A DNA stretch of 47,429 nt from Lentisphaerae bacterium ADurb.Bin082 (GTDB lineage Bacteria; Verrucomicrobiota; Lentisphaeria; Oligosphaerales; Oligosphaeraceae): assembly GCA_002070945.1 (NCBI GenBank), contig MWEG01000032.1, positions 1 to 47,429 on the forward strand, written 5' to 3'. A model generated the notes under the pieces. The model worked only from the letters and a program-made list of their open reading frames with translations. It was not told the origin of the DNA and did not search any database. A program made the position numbers and the translations under genes. Of this stretch, positions 21,511-29,977 are shown one piece after another (the first letter of the stretch is position 1; every line of letters begins with the position of its first letter).

Positions 21511-21999
21511 ATGAGCGCATTCAAAACCCTGCAATTCCCAACCGCCAACATTCCGCCGGAAGGCGCCGCCTATGCAGGCGAAATCGCATTCCAGAATTTG
21601 GCGATTGACCCCGAGGACCGCTTTGCGTTTCCCTCGCCGCTGCATTTCGCCTTCAACCTGATGATCGTGAACAACGACGTCGTGGTGACCGGCAAGCTGT
21701 CCGGCGTCATAGAAGTGATGTGCGACCGCTGCACGGACGACGCCCCCTGCGAAGTGGAGGTCGACGATGTCTTCCATCGCTATGAAAACGTCATTGGTGA
21801 CATCATCGATTTGACCGAAGACATCCGCGAAGATATATTATTGGTTTTTCCGCAGAGCTTTCTCTGTTCAGAAGCCTGCCGCGGCCTGTGTCCATCCTGC
21901 GGCAGCAATCTCAATCGCGAGTACTGCACCTGCACCGCTACGGCTGATGCCGACCCAGACACCCCATGGCGCCAGCTTGACAGTTTGAAATTAAAGTGA
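21511..21999 (+). CDS. yceD: YceD/DUF177 family protein
   Basis: A 162-aa protein of the YceD (DUF177) family, almost always encoded directly before rpmF and linked in other bacteria to 23S rRNA or large-subunit metabolism. Visible features are the VMCDRCTDDAPCEVEV motif around residues 70-85 and a C-terminal Cys cluster (CSEACRGLCPSCGSNLN, then CTCT), which probably binds zinc. There is no convincing ribosome site before the ATG (TCAGTCATG). It is the first gene of the rpmF-plsX-fabD-fabG-acpP cluster; the rpmF start is 85 bases downstream. Confidence 0.88.
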   Translation: MSAFKTLQFPTANIPPEGAAYAGEIAFQNLAIDPEDRFAFPSPLHFAFNLMIVNNDVVVTGKLSGVIEVMCDRCTDDAPCEVEVDDVFHRYENVIGDIIDLTEDIREDILLVFPQSFLCSEACRGLCPSCGSNLNREYCTCTATADADPDTPWRQLDSLKLK

Positions 22000-22084
22000 C
22001 GCCCCCGGGGTCCTTGTCTCTCAGTCCTAAGCGTGCAACGCCCCGGCGTCAACAGCGCCCCAACCTCAGGAGCAAGAAACCATC

Positions 22085-22273
22085 ATGGCTGTTCAACAAA
22101 GCAAAGTCAGCAAACGGAAAGTCCGCATCCGCAAGGCCGCCAACCGCTATCGGGGCGTCCAAGTCAACCACTGCGCGTCATGTGGCGCGGCCTGCCTTCC
22201 CCACCATGTCTGCAAGAAATGCGGCATCTATGACGGCCGTCAAGTTCTGACTATCCATCAAGACAACGCATAA
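22085..22273 (+). CDS. rpmF: Ribosomal protein bL32
   Basis: A large-subunit ribosomal protein, 62 aa. It begins MAVQQSKVSKRKVRIRKAAN, and the four-Cys zinc site is CASCGAAC...CKKC, the zinc-binding form of L32. CAGGAG lies 14 bases upstream of the ATG. It is located between yceD and plsX, as in many bacteria, which couples ribosome and phospholipid gene expression. Confidence 0.95.
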   Translation: MAVQQSKVSKRKVRIRKAANRYRGVQVNHCASCGAACLPHHVCKKCGIYDGRQVLTIHQDNA

Positions 22274-22368
22274 TCAGACGACGCCCGGCCTGGGCATTGC
22301 TTCACTTGGCACGTGTGCCTTGCCTGCCACCCCTTCCCATCCCCCAGCTTTGCATAAGGTAGCCAGGC

Positions 22369-23388
22369 ATGTCCAAAATATCCATCGCCGTCGATGCCAT
22401 GGGAGGTGACTTCGCCCCAACCGCCATTGTTGAAGGAGCCGGAGAAGTGCTGGACTACTACGGCGACCGCTACCACCTTTTCCTGGTTGGCGAGCAGGAC
22501 AAGATCGAGGAAGAGCTGCGCCGGATCGGTAAACATGGCGACAAGCGCCTGGAAGTCATCCCCTCGACGCAAGTGGTGGAGATGGGCGAACACCCTGTTT
22601 CCGCCGTGCGCCGCAAGCGCAACTCGTCAATCAACATAGCCGCCGACCTGGTGCGCAAGAAGCGCGCGGCGGCCCTGTTCAGCGCCGGCAACACCGGCGC
22701 GACGGTCGCCTCGGTATATTTCAAATGGTCGATGCTGCCCGGCATTGAACGACCCGGCATCGCCGCTATTTTCCCGACTGAGAAAAGCCGTTTCCTATTG
22801 CTGGACGCTGGCGCCAACGTTGACTGCACACCGCTCAACCTCTTGCATTACGGCCTGATGGGGACCATCTATTCCTCAATCGTCATGCGCAAGAAGTCGC
22901 CGCGCGTCGGCATACTCTGCAACGGCACCGAGGATGGCAAGGGCAATCGCCTGACCCAGGCCGCATTCAAGCTGTTCCAAGACGCCAAGGGCATGAATTT
23001 CATCGGCAACGTCGAAGGCCATGACTTGTTCACGGACAAGGTCGACGTCGTCGTCTGCGACGGCTTTGTCGGCAACGTCATGTTAAAGAGCGCCGAGCAG
23101 CTGGCGGTTTCGATGGGACGAATGGTGAAGGCGCAAATCATGAAGCGCCTGCTGTGGAAACTCGGTGCGCTCATGGCCAAGGGCGCCTTCACGGAACTGC
23201 GAAAGGCGACGGATTACTCGGAAACCGGCGGTGCGCCGCTCCTGGGCGTCGCGGGTGCCTGCATCATCGGGCATGGCATTTCCGACGCCAAGGCGGTGCG
23301 CAACGGCATCCATGCCGCCGGCACGTTTATCCGCCTGCGCATCAACGAGACCATCACCGCCCAGGTCAAAGCCCTGAATCTCCCCTAA
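22369..23388 (+). CDS. plsX: Phosphate acyltransferase PlsX
   Basis: The product converts acyl-ACP to acyl-phosphate, the donor for glycerol-3-phosphate acylation in phospholipid synthesis; a peripheral membrane enzyme. The 339-aa protein has the family start ISIAVDAMGGDFAPTAIVEGA, then LFSAGNTGATVASVYFKWSMLPGIERPGIAA, LLDAGANVDCTPLNLLHYGLMG, VDVVVCDGFVGNVMLKSAEQL and GAPLLGVAGACIIGHGISDAKAV. All conserved blocks are intact. AAGG is about 9 bases before the ATG. The stop codon TAA is followed within four bases by a family-1 heptad element that fills the gap to fabD. Confidence 0.96.
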   Translation: MSKISIAVDAMGGDFAPTAIVEGAGEVLDYYGDRYHLFLVGEQDKIEEELRRIGKHGDKRLEVIPSTQVVEMGEHPVSAVRRKRNSSINIAADLVRKKRAAALFSAGNTGATVASVYFKWSMLPGIERPGIAAIFPTEKSRFLLLDAGANVDCTPLNLLHYGLMGTIYSSIVMRKKSPRVGILCNGTEDGKGNRLTQAAFKLFQDAKGMNFIGNVEGHDLFTDKVDVVVCDGFVGNVMLKSAEQLAVSMGRMVKAQIMKRLLWKLGALMAKGAFTELRKATDYSETGGAPLLGVAGACIIGHGISDAKAVRNGIHAAGTFIRLRINETITAQVKALNLP

Positions 23389-23392
23389 TGTA

Positions 23393-23475
<83 letters not shown>

Positions 23476-23481
23476 AAAACC

Positions 23482-24405
23482 ATGAGCAAACGCATTGGAT
23501 ACATGTTCGCCGGCCAGGGCGCACAGACGCCTGGCATGGGCCGCGACCTGCACGAACACTCGGCAGCGGCCAAGGCGACCTTCGCCCAGGCCGACGCCAT
23601 TCTCGGCCGGCCGCTCTCTAGCACTTGCTTCCACGGCGCCGCCGAAGACCTCACCGCCTGCGCCACCTGCCAGCCAGCGATCACGGCCATGTCCCTGGCC
23701 TGCCTGGCCGCCTGGAACGAACGCACGAACGTCACCCCGGTCATCTGCGGAGGCTTGAGCTTAGGCGAATACGCCGCCCTGCAAGCCGCCGGGGCACTGT
23801 CCATGCCAGACGCCTTGCGCCTAGTCGCAGAACGCGGCCGCCTGATGGATCAAGCCTGCCGACAAAGCGAAGGCGGCATGGCGGCGATCATCGGCGATGA
23901 CCCGGCCCTGGTTCAAAAAGTCTGCAAAACCTGCGGCATTGACGTGGCCAACTACAACTGCCCAGGGCAAATCGTCATCAGCGGCGCCAAGGACGGACTG
24001 CGCCAAGCCATGCAGACGCTGACGGCAGCCGGCCTGCGCGTCGTTGAACTGCAAGTCGCCGGGGCGTATCATTCACGGCTCATGCAGCCGGCGGCCGACG
24101 CCTTCCTGCCCATGCTCAATGCCTGCAAAATCACGACGCCGACCTGCACGGTCGTGCAAAACGCCAGCGGCAAACGCGAAACCAAGCCGGACGACATCCG
24201 GCGCAATCTCGCCCGGCAAGTCGCCGGCAGCGTCCTCTGGGAAGACTGCGCCCGCATCATGCTGGCCGAATGCGACGCGCTGATCGAATTCGGCCCCGGC
24301 GCCGTCCTCAGCGGATTCATCCGCCGCATCGACAAACGATTCCCCTGCGCCGCCGTCAACTCCGTGGCCGGCCTGGAAAATGCCTGCCTCCTGCTGGCTG
24401 ACTGA
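23482..24405 (+). CDS. fabD: Malonyl-CoA:ACP transacylase
   Basis: The product transfers malonyl from CoA to ACP, supplying the extender unit for fatty-acid synthesis. The 307-aa protein has an N-terminal YMFAGQGAQTPGMGRDL. The nucleophile is S93 in GGLSLGEY; the usual His of GHSxGE is replaced by Leu, a variant I recall from some other PVC-related bacteria. Malonyl-binding QSEGGMAAI and catalytic H197 in GAYHSRLM follow, then IEFGPGAVLSG. The ATG follows the heptad hairpin by 6 bases and has no Shine-Dalgarno sequence (TTAAAACCATG), so expression may depend on the hairpin or on coupling with plsX. Confidence 0.95.
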   Translation: MSKRIGYMFAGQGAQTPGMGRDLHEHSAAAKATFAQADAILGRPLSSTCFHGAAEDLTACATCQPAITAMSLACLAAWNERTNVTPVICGGLSLGEYAALQAAGALSMPDALRLVAERGRLMDQACRQSEGGMAAIIGDDPALVQKVCKTCGIDVANYNCPGQIVISGAKDGLRQAMQTLTAAGLRVVELQVAGAYHSRLMQPAADAFLPMLNACKITTPTCTVVQNASGKRETKPDDIRRNLARQVAGSVLWEDCARIMLAECDALIEFGPGAVLSGFIRRIDKRFPCAAVNSVAGLENACLLLAD

Positions 24406-24480
24406 CCTGGACGGAGACGCGCTCTTTCCCGCCGCCCTGCTGCGGCGCCTACTGTCACCCCCTATTCCCACGAACCTGCC

Positions 24481-25230
24481 ATGACGACCAGTCTTGCTGA
24501 ACAAACCGCCCTCATCACCGGCGCCAGCCGCGGCATTGGCAAAGCAATCGCGGAAAAACTCGCTGCCAAGGGCGCCCAAGTCGCCATCGCCAGCACGTCC
24601 ATGGAAGGCGCCGCCAAAACCGCAGCCGAAATCCAGGAACGCTTTGGCGTAAAGGCCATCGGCTACGCTGCCAACGTCGCCGACGCAGCAGCAGCAGACC
24701 AGCTCGTCGCCGCTGTCCTGCATGATTTCGGCCGCCTTGACATCTTAGTCAACAACGCTGGCATCACCCGCGACAACCTCCTCGTCCGCATGTCGGAACA
24801 AGATTGGGACGCAGTCATCGGCGTCAACCTGAAAGGCGCCTTCAACTGCATGAAGGCCGCAGCCAAGGCCATGATGAAGGCGCGCTTTGGCCGCATCGTC
24901 AACATCGCCTCGGTCGTTGGCCTGACAGGGAACGCCGGCCAGGCCAACTACGCCGCCGCCAAGGCTGGCCTCATCGGCCTCAGCAAGACAGTCGCCAAAG
25001 AGCTGGCCTCGCGCAACGTCACCGTCAACGTCGTCGCCCCAGGCTATGTCGAGACCGACATGACCGCCGCCCTGCCAGAGGCCGCCCGCGCAGCCCTGCT
25101 CCCGCTCATCCCGCTGGGACGCACCGCCCAGCCCGAGGAAATCGCCGGAGCTGTCGCCTTCCTCGCCGGCCCCGAAGCAGCCTACATCACAGGGCAGGTG
25201 CTGTGCGTCGACGGGGGCATGGCTATGTGA
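24481..25230 (+). CDS. fabG: 3-oxoacyl-ACP reductase
   Basis: An NADPH-dependent reductase of 3-ketoacyl-ACP in fatty-acid elongation; SDR family, 249 aa. It has the Rossmann motif TGASRGIGKAI near residues 14-24, NNAGITRDNLL, and the catalytic triad S144, Y157 and K161 (NIASVVG...NYAAAKAG). The end is AAYITGQVLCVDGGMAM, the normal FabG terminus. The start is the ATG at 24481 in CCTGCCATG with no clear ribosome site. It lies 75 bases after fabD and is followed by acpP with its own promoter candidate. Confidence 0.95.
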   Translation: MTTSLAEQTALITGASRGIGKAIAEKLAAKGAQVAIASTSMEGAAKTAAEIQERFGVKAIGYAANVADAAAADQLVAAVLHDFGRLDILVNNAGITRDNLLVRMSEQDWDAVIGVNLKGAFNCMKAAAKAMMKARFGRIVNIASVVGLTGNAGQANYAAAKAGLIGLSKTVAKELASRNVTVNVVAPGYVETDMTAALPEAARAALLPLIPLGRTAQPEEIAGAVAFLAGPEAAYITGQVLCVDGGMAM

Positions 25231-25246
25231 AGACTGACCGACTGAT

Positions 25247-25274
25247 TTGCCATTCGCCGTTGGAATGCTATAGT
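25247..25274 (+). promoter_or_regulatory. Promoter candidate for acpP
   Basis: TTGCCA (25247-25252), a 16-bp spacer and TATAGT (25269-25274) lie about 175 bases before the acpP ATG. A separate promoter would fit the high demand for acyl carrier protein. Confidence 0.55.
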
Positions 25275-25447
25275 AAAGACGTTTTTTTTGCACCTGCCCA
25301 CGTGCCTGAACAGCGCCAGCTCACGAAATCTTCGCGCAACCCGGCTTCCCCCCATCCCCGCTGCAGGCTATGGACGCTGCCTTACCATAAACCATTCCTG
25401 TCATCAAAATCTTTGTCAAAATCTTTAAAAAGTACGGAGAAACCACT

Positions 25448-25708
25448 ATGTCAAAAAATGGCGATCGCGTCATCCGAATCATTGTAGACCAACTCGGCGT
25501 CAAGGAAGAGCAAGTTCAGCCCGATGCCAAATTCGTCGAAGACCTGGGCGCTGACTCTCTCGACACGGTCGAGCTAGTCATGGCGTTGGAGGAAGAATTC
25601 GGCACTCAGATTCCCGATGAAGAGGCCGAGCTGCTGACCACGGTCGGGGAAGCGATCAGCTACGTGGAAGGGAAAATCGGCACTGGCGATGATGACGGCA
25701 ACGCCTGA
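25448..25708 (+). CDS. acpP: Acyl carrier protein
   Basis: The carrier of growing acyl chains, 86 aa, acidic. The phosphopantetheine attachment site is S37 in [19 protein letters not shown], and the helix 3 sequence [20 protein letters not shown] follows. CGGAG lies 8 bases before the ATG. The N-terminus carries a short additional MSKNGDRVI compared with minimal ACPs. It has its own upstream promoter candidate and a strong terminator about 95 bases downstream, so it can be expressed as an abundant single-gene transcript. Confidence 0.97.
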   Translation: MSKNGDRVIRIIVDQLGVKEEQVQPDAKFVEDLGADSLDTVELVMALEEEFGTQIPDEEAELLTTVGEAISYVEGKIGTGDDDGNA

Positions 25709-25803
25709 AGCCCCGCAAGGGCTTTCGCAAGGCGACTGGCCTCGACAGACCATCGCGCCGCCTTTCCCACCCCCTGTTCAGCAATGACAACAAAGGTCTG
25801 AGC

Positions 25804-25845
25804 GAGGTCACATCCCATCGCCACGGATGTGACCTCTGTTTTTTT
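25804..25845 (+). terminator. Rho-independent terminator after acpP
   Basis: GAGGTCACATCC (25804-25815) pairs perfectly with 25825-25836 across a 9-base loop and is followed by TGTTTTTTTC. It is placed between acpP and fabF, so fabF needs readthrough or a promoter in 25846-25990. No good promoter was identified there. Confidence 0.93.
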
Positions 25846-25997
25846 CAATCCTTTCGTTCCACAATAGAGGCGGCGACAGTGTCCCGCCTCTACATCCGGC
25901 CATCCGCGCCCCGCTTGCACAACAGCCGCGAACTGCGGCTGAAACAATAAGGTCATGCCTCGCCGCACTTTTGCTCAAGGCACGAATGGAGGTCTTC

Positions 25998-27245
25998 ATG
26001 ACCGCTTCCCGAAGAGTCGTCGTCACCGGCATGGGAGTCGTTTCCCCACTGGGAAACACTGTCTCAGAAAACTGGTCAGCCCTGCTGGCCGGCAAATCCG
26101 GCATTGACAAAATCACGCATTTTGACGCCAGCAACTACCGGTGCCAAATCGGCGGCGAAATCCGAAACCTGGATTTGACGCCGCTGATGGAACCCAGGGA
26201 AATCCGCCATCACGACCCGTTCTGCCAATTTGCCGTGGCAGCGGCGGAGCAGGCTGTCGCTCAAGCTGGCCTGAAGGACAGCGCAGCCTTTGACCCGACC
26301 CGAGTCGGCGTGCTGGTGTCCTCCGGCATCGGCGGCCTGATAACCCTGTCAACCCAAATTACCAACTTGAACGCCAGGGGCCCGGGTCGCGTCTCGCCGA
26401 TGACCGTGCCAATGATGATTTCCGACATGGCGGCCGGACGGCTCGCCATCCGCTACAATTTCCAAGGTCCAAACTTCGGCATCGTCAGCGCCTGCGCCAC
26501 TGGCCTGCACGCCATCGGCGAAGCCTACTGGCTCATCCAACGAGACGACGCTGACATCGTGCTGGCCGGCGGCGCCGAAGCCAGCATCACCCCCATCGGC
26601 CAGGCCGGATTCTCCGCGCTGCGAGCCTTGTCCGAACGCAATCACGAACCGCAACGCGCCAGCCGGCCGTTCGACCTGGGGCGAGACGGCTTTGTCCCGG
26701 CCGAGGGTGCTGGCGTACTCGTTTTGGAGGATGCCGAACACGCCCGCCGACGCGGCGCCGAGTTCCTGGCCGAAGTCGTCGGCTATGGGGCGACGGGCGA
26801 CGCCTTCCACATCACCGCACCGCACGAGGAAGGCGACGGCGCCGCCCGCGCCATCAGCATGGCTTTCCGGCATGCGCGACTCCCGGTGGACGCTCTCGGC
26901 TATGTCAATGCCCACGGCACCTCCACGCCGCTCAACGACAAAGTCGAGACCATCGCCATCAAGCGCGCACTCGGCGACCATGCACGGCGCGTCTCCATCA
27001 GCAGCACCAAGTCCATGACCGGGCACATGCTCGGCGCTGCCGGCAGCTATGAATCGGTCGTCTGCATCGAGGCACTGCGCCATGGCTGCATTCCGCCGAC
27101 CATCAACCTGGAAACGCCTGACCCCGACTGCGACCTGGACTATGTTCCAAACCAGGCTCGGGAACTGGACTTCAAGCTGGCTCTCAATATCAGCATGGGA
27201 TTCGGCGGACACAACGCGGCTGTCCTCTTTCAGACTCCCGCCTGA
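25998..27245 (+). CDS. fabF: 3-oxoacyl-ACP synthase II
   Basis: The elongating condensing enzyme of fatty-acid synthesis, 415 aa. The catalytic triad is C166 (VSACATGLHAIGEAY), H306 (VNAHGTSTPLND) and H343 (STKSMTGHMLGAAG), the order of the KAS I/II family; family features and position after acpP favour FabF. The ATG at 25998 is preceded by GGAGGT, 6 bases away, which decides the start over in-frame TTG and ATG codons at 25971 and 25986. It is separated from acpP by a terminator. The next gene starts 30 bases after its stop. Confidence 0.95.
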   Translation: MTASRRVVVTGMGVVSPLGNTVSENWSALLAGKSGIDKITHFDASNYRCQIGGEIRNLDLTPLMEPREIRHHDPFCQFAVAAAEQAVAQAGLKDSAAFDPTRVGVLVSSGIGGLITLSTQITNLNARGPGRVSPMTVPMMISDMAAGRLAIRYNFQGPNFGIVSACATGLHAIGEAYWLIQRDDADIVLAGGAEASITPIGQAGFSALRALSERNHEPQRASRPFDLGRDGFVPAEGAGVLVLEDAEHARRRGAEFLAEVVGYGATGDAFHITAPHEEGDGAARAISMAFRHARLPVDALGYVNAHGTSTPLNDKVETIAIKRALGDHARRVSISSTKSMTGHMLGAAGSYESVVCIEALRHGCIPPTINLETPDPDCDLDYVPNQARELDFKLALNISMGFGGHNAAVLFQTPA

Positions 27246-27274
27246 CCCTATCACCCGCGCCCTTTTCTCCGGCT

Positions 27275-29323
27275 ATGAGCGAGAACAATTCCAATCAGCC
27301 GGGGGCCGCTCCAAGCCCCCAGGCAGAGACGACGATTACGGTCGACGGCCGACGCTACAAGCGCCGCGACTCGGCAGCGACGCTCATCTGCTTTCTGCTG
27401 CTGTGGGCGCTCTGCTACGTCTGCATCCTGTTCTGCCGCGGCACCAGAACCAGCCTTCCCGTCTTGCCCGAGCAACTCGACAGCCTGATCGGCCAAGTCG
27501 CCAGCGAAAACATCATCGCTGAAGTCGACTTCTGCTATACAGCCCCACGCCCAGCCATTCCCACCCCTAACGGCCACGCCGTCGTCATTGAAGCCATCAC
27601 CCCAAAAGTGCTGACCAAAGACCGCCCAGGCGGACTGCTGCGCAGCGTCCCGGCTGACACCCCCATCATGCGCAAAGGGGAAATCATCACTGCCGAGACA
27701 GTCGCCCGCCTCCAAGCCTACCAGTATATCTTCCCACAGCTGACTGCCAAGATGCGCCGCCTCCTACCGCTCCACCAGTCAGCTCTCTTGTGCGGACTGA
27801 TCCTGTTCTGCTTCGGGTGCGGACTGTTCGCCATCAAGCAGCAACTTTTCTCCCAGGTCGACCGAATCATCCTGCTGACCATTTTCTTGGCTCTGCACAT
27901 CATCTTGACGCTGGTCTCGCAGAAGCTGTTTGCCGAATACATCAACGGCACTTCGCTGCAGCTGTGTTCGCTGCTGCCCCTGTGCCTAGTCCCTGCGCTG
28001 ACCTCAAATCTGCTTGGCAAACGCATTGGCTTCTGCACCGTGCTGCTGCTGTCCGCGCTGACGCCGTTGCTGATCGGCGGCGAGGACTTGTTCCAATTCT
28101 ACCTGTATTCGCTGTTTGGCGGCATCGCTGGCGCCGCACTTTTCCACGACATCCACAACCGCCTGGGCTTCCTGCTGGGCGGCCTAGGCGTGACCGCTAC
28201 AGTTGTTGGCCTCAACCTGTTTTTCGCCTGGAGCCTGCCGCTGCCCTGGACCTGGAGCAGCTTTTCGCCTTTCTGGACCTCGGTTCTCCATCTCGCCTGC
28301 GGCAACGCCCTAGTGGTCATCCTGGCGCTGCTGCTGGTTCCGCTGCTGGTCGAACGCTTCTTTGACATCATCACGGCGTACAAATTGAACGAACTCAATG
28401 ACCGCGACCACCCGCTGCTGCTGCGCCTGCGGGAAGAAGCCCCTGGCACCTACGAGCACAGCATTGATGTCGCCCGACTCGCCAGCGAAGCAGCCCGCGC
28501 CATCGGCGCAAACGCAGCCCTGGCTGAAGTGTGCGCATACTTCCACGACATCGGCAAACTCTATTCGCCCAAGATGTTCGCCGAAAACCTGACGGAAAAT
28601 GAAGCCAACCCGCACGACGCCATGTCCCCGCAAGAAAGCTGCCAAGTGCTGCGCGAACACGTCCGCTTCGGCATTGAACTGGCCCGCAAATACCGCCTGC
28701 AAAGGCCAATCTGCGAAGCCATAGCCCAACATCATGGCGACAGCATTATTCCCTTCTTCTACCAAAAAGCCTTGAACCAGGCCAAGAAGGAGAATCTCCC
28801 GCCGCCTGCCCTGTGCGATTTCAGCTATGACGGAACCAAACCGCAACGGCCAGAAGTCGTCATCGTCGAAATTGCAGACACTTGCGAGGCAGCTGTCCGC
28901 GCCCTAGTACGGAGCCGCGAACATTCGACAGCCGCGAACATCACCCAAAAAGTCAACGAGCTGGTGCTCGCCAAAATGCAGATGCACCAACTCGACAACG
29001 CCTGCTTGACCATGGCGGAACTCTTCCGCATCCGCGACCAAATCATCAAGACCTTGTGCAATATCCACCACCTCCGGCCGGAATACCCGAAGCAACTGAA
29101 GCCAATCCGCAAAGCCGACATCGGCGCCGGTACGACGACAGACTCCCCGCTGGCCGTCCTGGCTAACGCCGATCCGACGACCAAATCCCAGCCAGGCGCC
29201 CCGGCTGACGTCGATCCGACGACCAAATCCCAGCCGGGCACCCCGGCTGACGTCGACCAAACGACCGAATCCCAGCCGGGCACCCCGGCTGACGCCAACG
29301 GCGCCACGCCCTCTACGCCATGA
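27275..29323 (+). CDS. Membrane HD phosphohydrolase, PgpH-like (7TMR-HD)
   Basis: A 682-aa inner-membrane protein. One N-terminal transmembrane segment (about 34-55) is followed by an extracytoplasmic 7TMR-HDED-like part, several membrane segments (about 165-365), and a cytoplasmic HD domain with H395 (TYEHSIDVARLA) and H424-D425 (YFHDIGKLYSPKMF). PgpH relatives hydrolyse cyclic di-AMP, the likely activity, though not proved here. The C-terminus carries three 14-residue repeats of TTKSQPGTPADVD type encoded by a 42-bp tandem repeat (29171-29296). The stop overlaps the ybeY start (ATGA), so the two are translationally coupled. This order with ybeY and a CorC-type gene is widespread. Confidence 0.88.
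   Translation: MSENNSNQPGAAPSPQAETTITVDGRRYKRRDSAATLICFLLLWALCYVCILFCRGTRTSLPVLPEQLDSLIGQVASENIIAEVDFCYTAPRPAIPTPNGHAVVIEAITPKVLTKDRPGGLLRSVPADTPIMRKGEIITAETVARLQAYQYIFPQLTAKMRRLLPLHQSALLCGLILFCFGCGLFAIKQQLFSQVDRIILLTIFLALHIILTLVSQKLFAEYINGTSLQLCSLLPLCLVPALTSNLLGKRIGFCTVLLLSALTPLLIGGEDLFQFYLYSLFGGIAGAALFHDIHNRLGFLLGGLGVTATVVGLNLFFAWSLPLPWTWSSFSPFWTSVLHLACGNALVVILALLLVPLLVERFFDIITAYKLNELNDRDHPLLLRLREEAPGTYEHSIDVARLASEAARAIGANAALAEVCAYFHDIGKLYSPKMFAENLTENEANPHDAMSPQESCQVLREHVRFGIELARKYRLQRPICEAIAQHHGDSIIPFFYQKALNQAKKENLPPPALCDFSYDGTKPQRPEVVIVEIADTCEAAVRALVRSREHSTAANITQKVNELVLAKMQMHQLDNACLTMAELFRIRDQIIKTLCNIHHLRPEYPKQLKPIRKADIGAGTTTDSPLAVLANADPTTKSQPGAPADVDPTTKSQPGTPADVDQTTESQPGTPADANGATPSTP
29171..29296 (+). 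repeat. 42-bp tandem repeat in coding sequence
   Basis: Three copies of a 42-bp unit (29171-29212, 29213-29254, 29255-29296) encode DPTTKSQPGxPADV repeats at the C-terminus of the HD membrane protein. The copies differ at few positions, so copy number may vary between strains. Confidence 0.9.
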
Positions 29324-29838
29324 TCATACGCCTGGCCAAAGAACGTCGTCCACCAGCGTTGCAGCAACGCCGACGCCTGCTGGCGGTTCTGGCCGAGGCA
29401 CAACGCCTGGTCGGACTGGATCGCTTTCCAGGCCTGTTGCAAATCAACCTGGTCGGTGCTGAGACTATAGCCGCCATCAACGAAGCCAGCCTCGGCCACT
29501 GCGGCACCACCGATGTGCTGACGTATGACTGGCGCGAGCCAAATCAACCGGCTCAGACCGCCAACCGCCATGACGATGACGACAAAGACAACGTGGACGA
29601 CGACCCGCCCATCGCGGCGGAAATCTACGTCTGCCCAGATATCGCCTGCGCCGTAGGACCCACTTACGGCAACCACCCATCCCAGGAGATGGTTCTCTAT
29701 GCTGTCCACGGCATGCTCCATCTCGCCGATTATGACGACCTTGAACCTAAAGCTCAACAACGCATGCGCGCCGCCGAAGACAAAGTCATGACGGCCCTGC
29801 AAAAAAAATTCATCCTTACGGATTTTCTCAAGCTTTGA
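29320..29838 (+). CDS. ybeY: Endoribonuclease YbeY (variant metal site)
   Basis: A metal-dependent rRNA maturation and quality-control endonuclease, 172 aa. The family core is visible: LINEASLGHCGTTDVLTYDW, then AAEIYVCPD, and the metal motif at 130-140 reading HGMLHLADYDD. H130 and H134 are present, but the usual HGxLHLxGYDH ends here in D140 rather than His, and Gly is replaced by Asp. Between the DVLTYDW strand and the next strand there is an acidic insert of about 25 residues (RHDDDDKDNVDDDPP). The ATG overlaps the previous stop. Function is probably kept with Asp as a ligand; this is inference. Confidence 0.85.
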   Translation: MIIRLAKERRPPALQQRRRLLAVLAEAQRLVGLDRFPGLLQINLVGAETIAAINEASLGHCGTTDVLTYDWREPNQPAQTANRHDDDDKDNVDDDPPIAAEIYVCPDIACAVGPTYGNHPSQEMVLYAVHGMLHLADYDDLEPKAQQRMRAAEDKVMTALQKKFILTDFLKL

Positions 29839-29977
29839 GCAGCTTGCCTTTCCGGCCCGAGGCTCGGCGCCCTGACCCGGCTGCTGCTGCCTTGGCGATG
29901 CCCGCATACGCTGCGGACAGTGAGCCTTCCCCTCTAAAAACGCCGCCCAAACTTTCACCTCAACCCAGAAAGAATAC

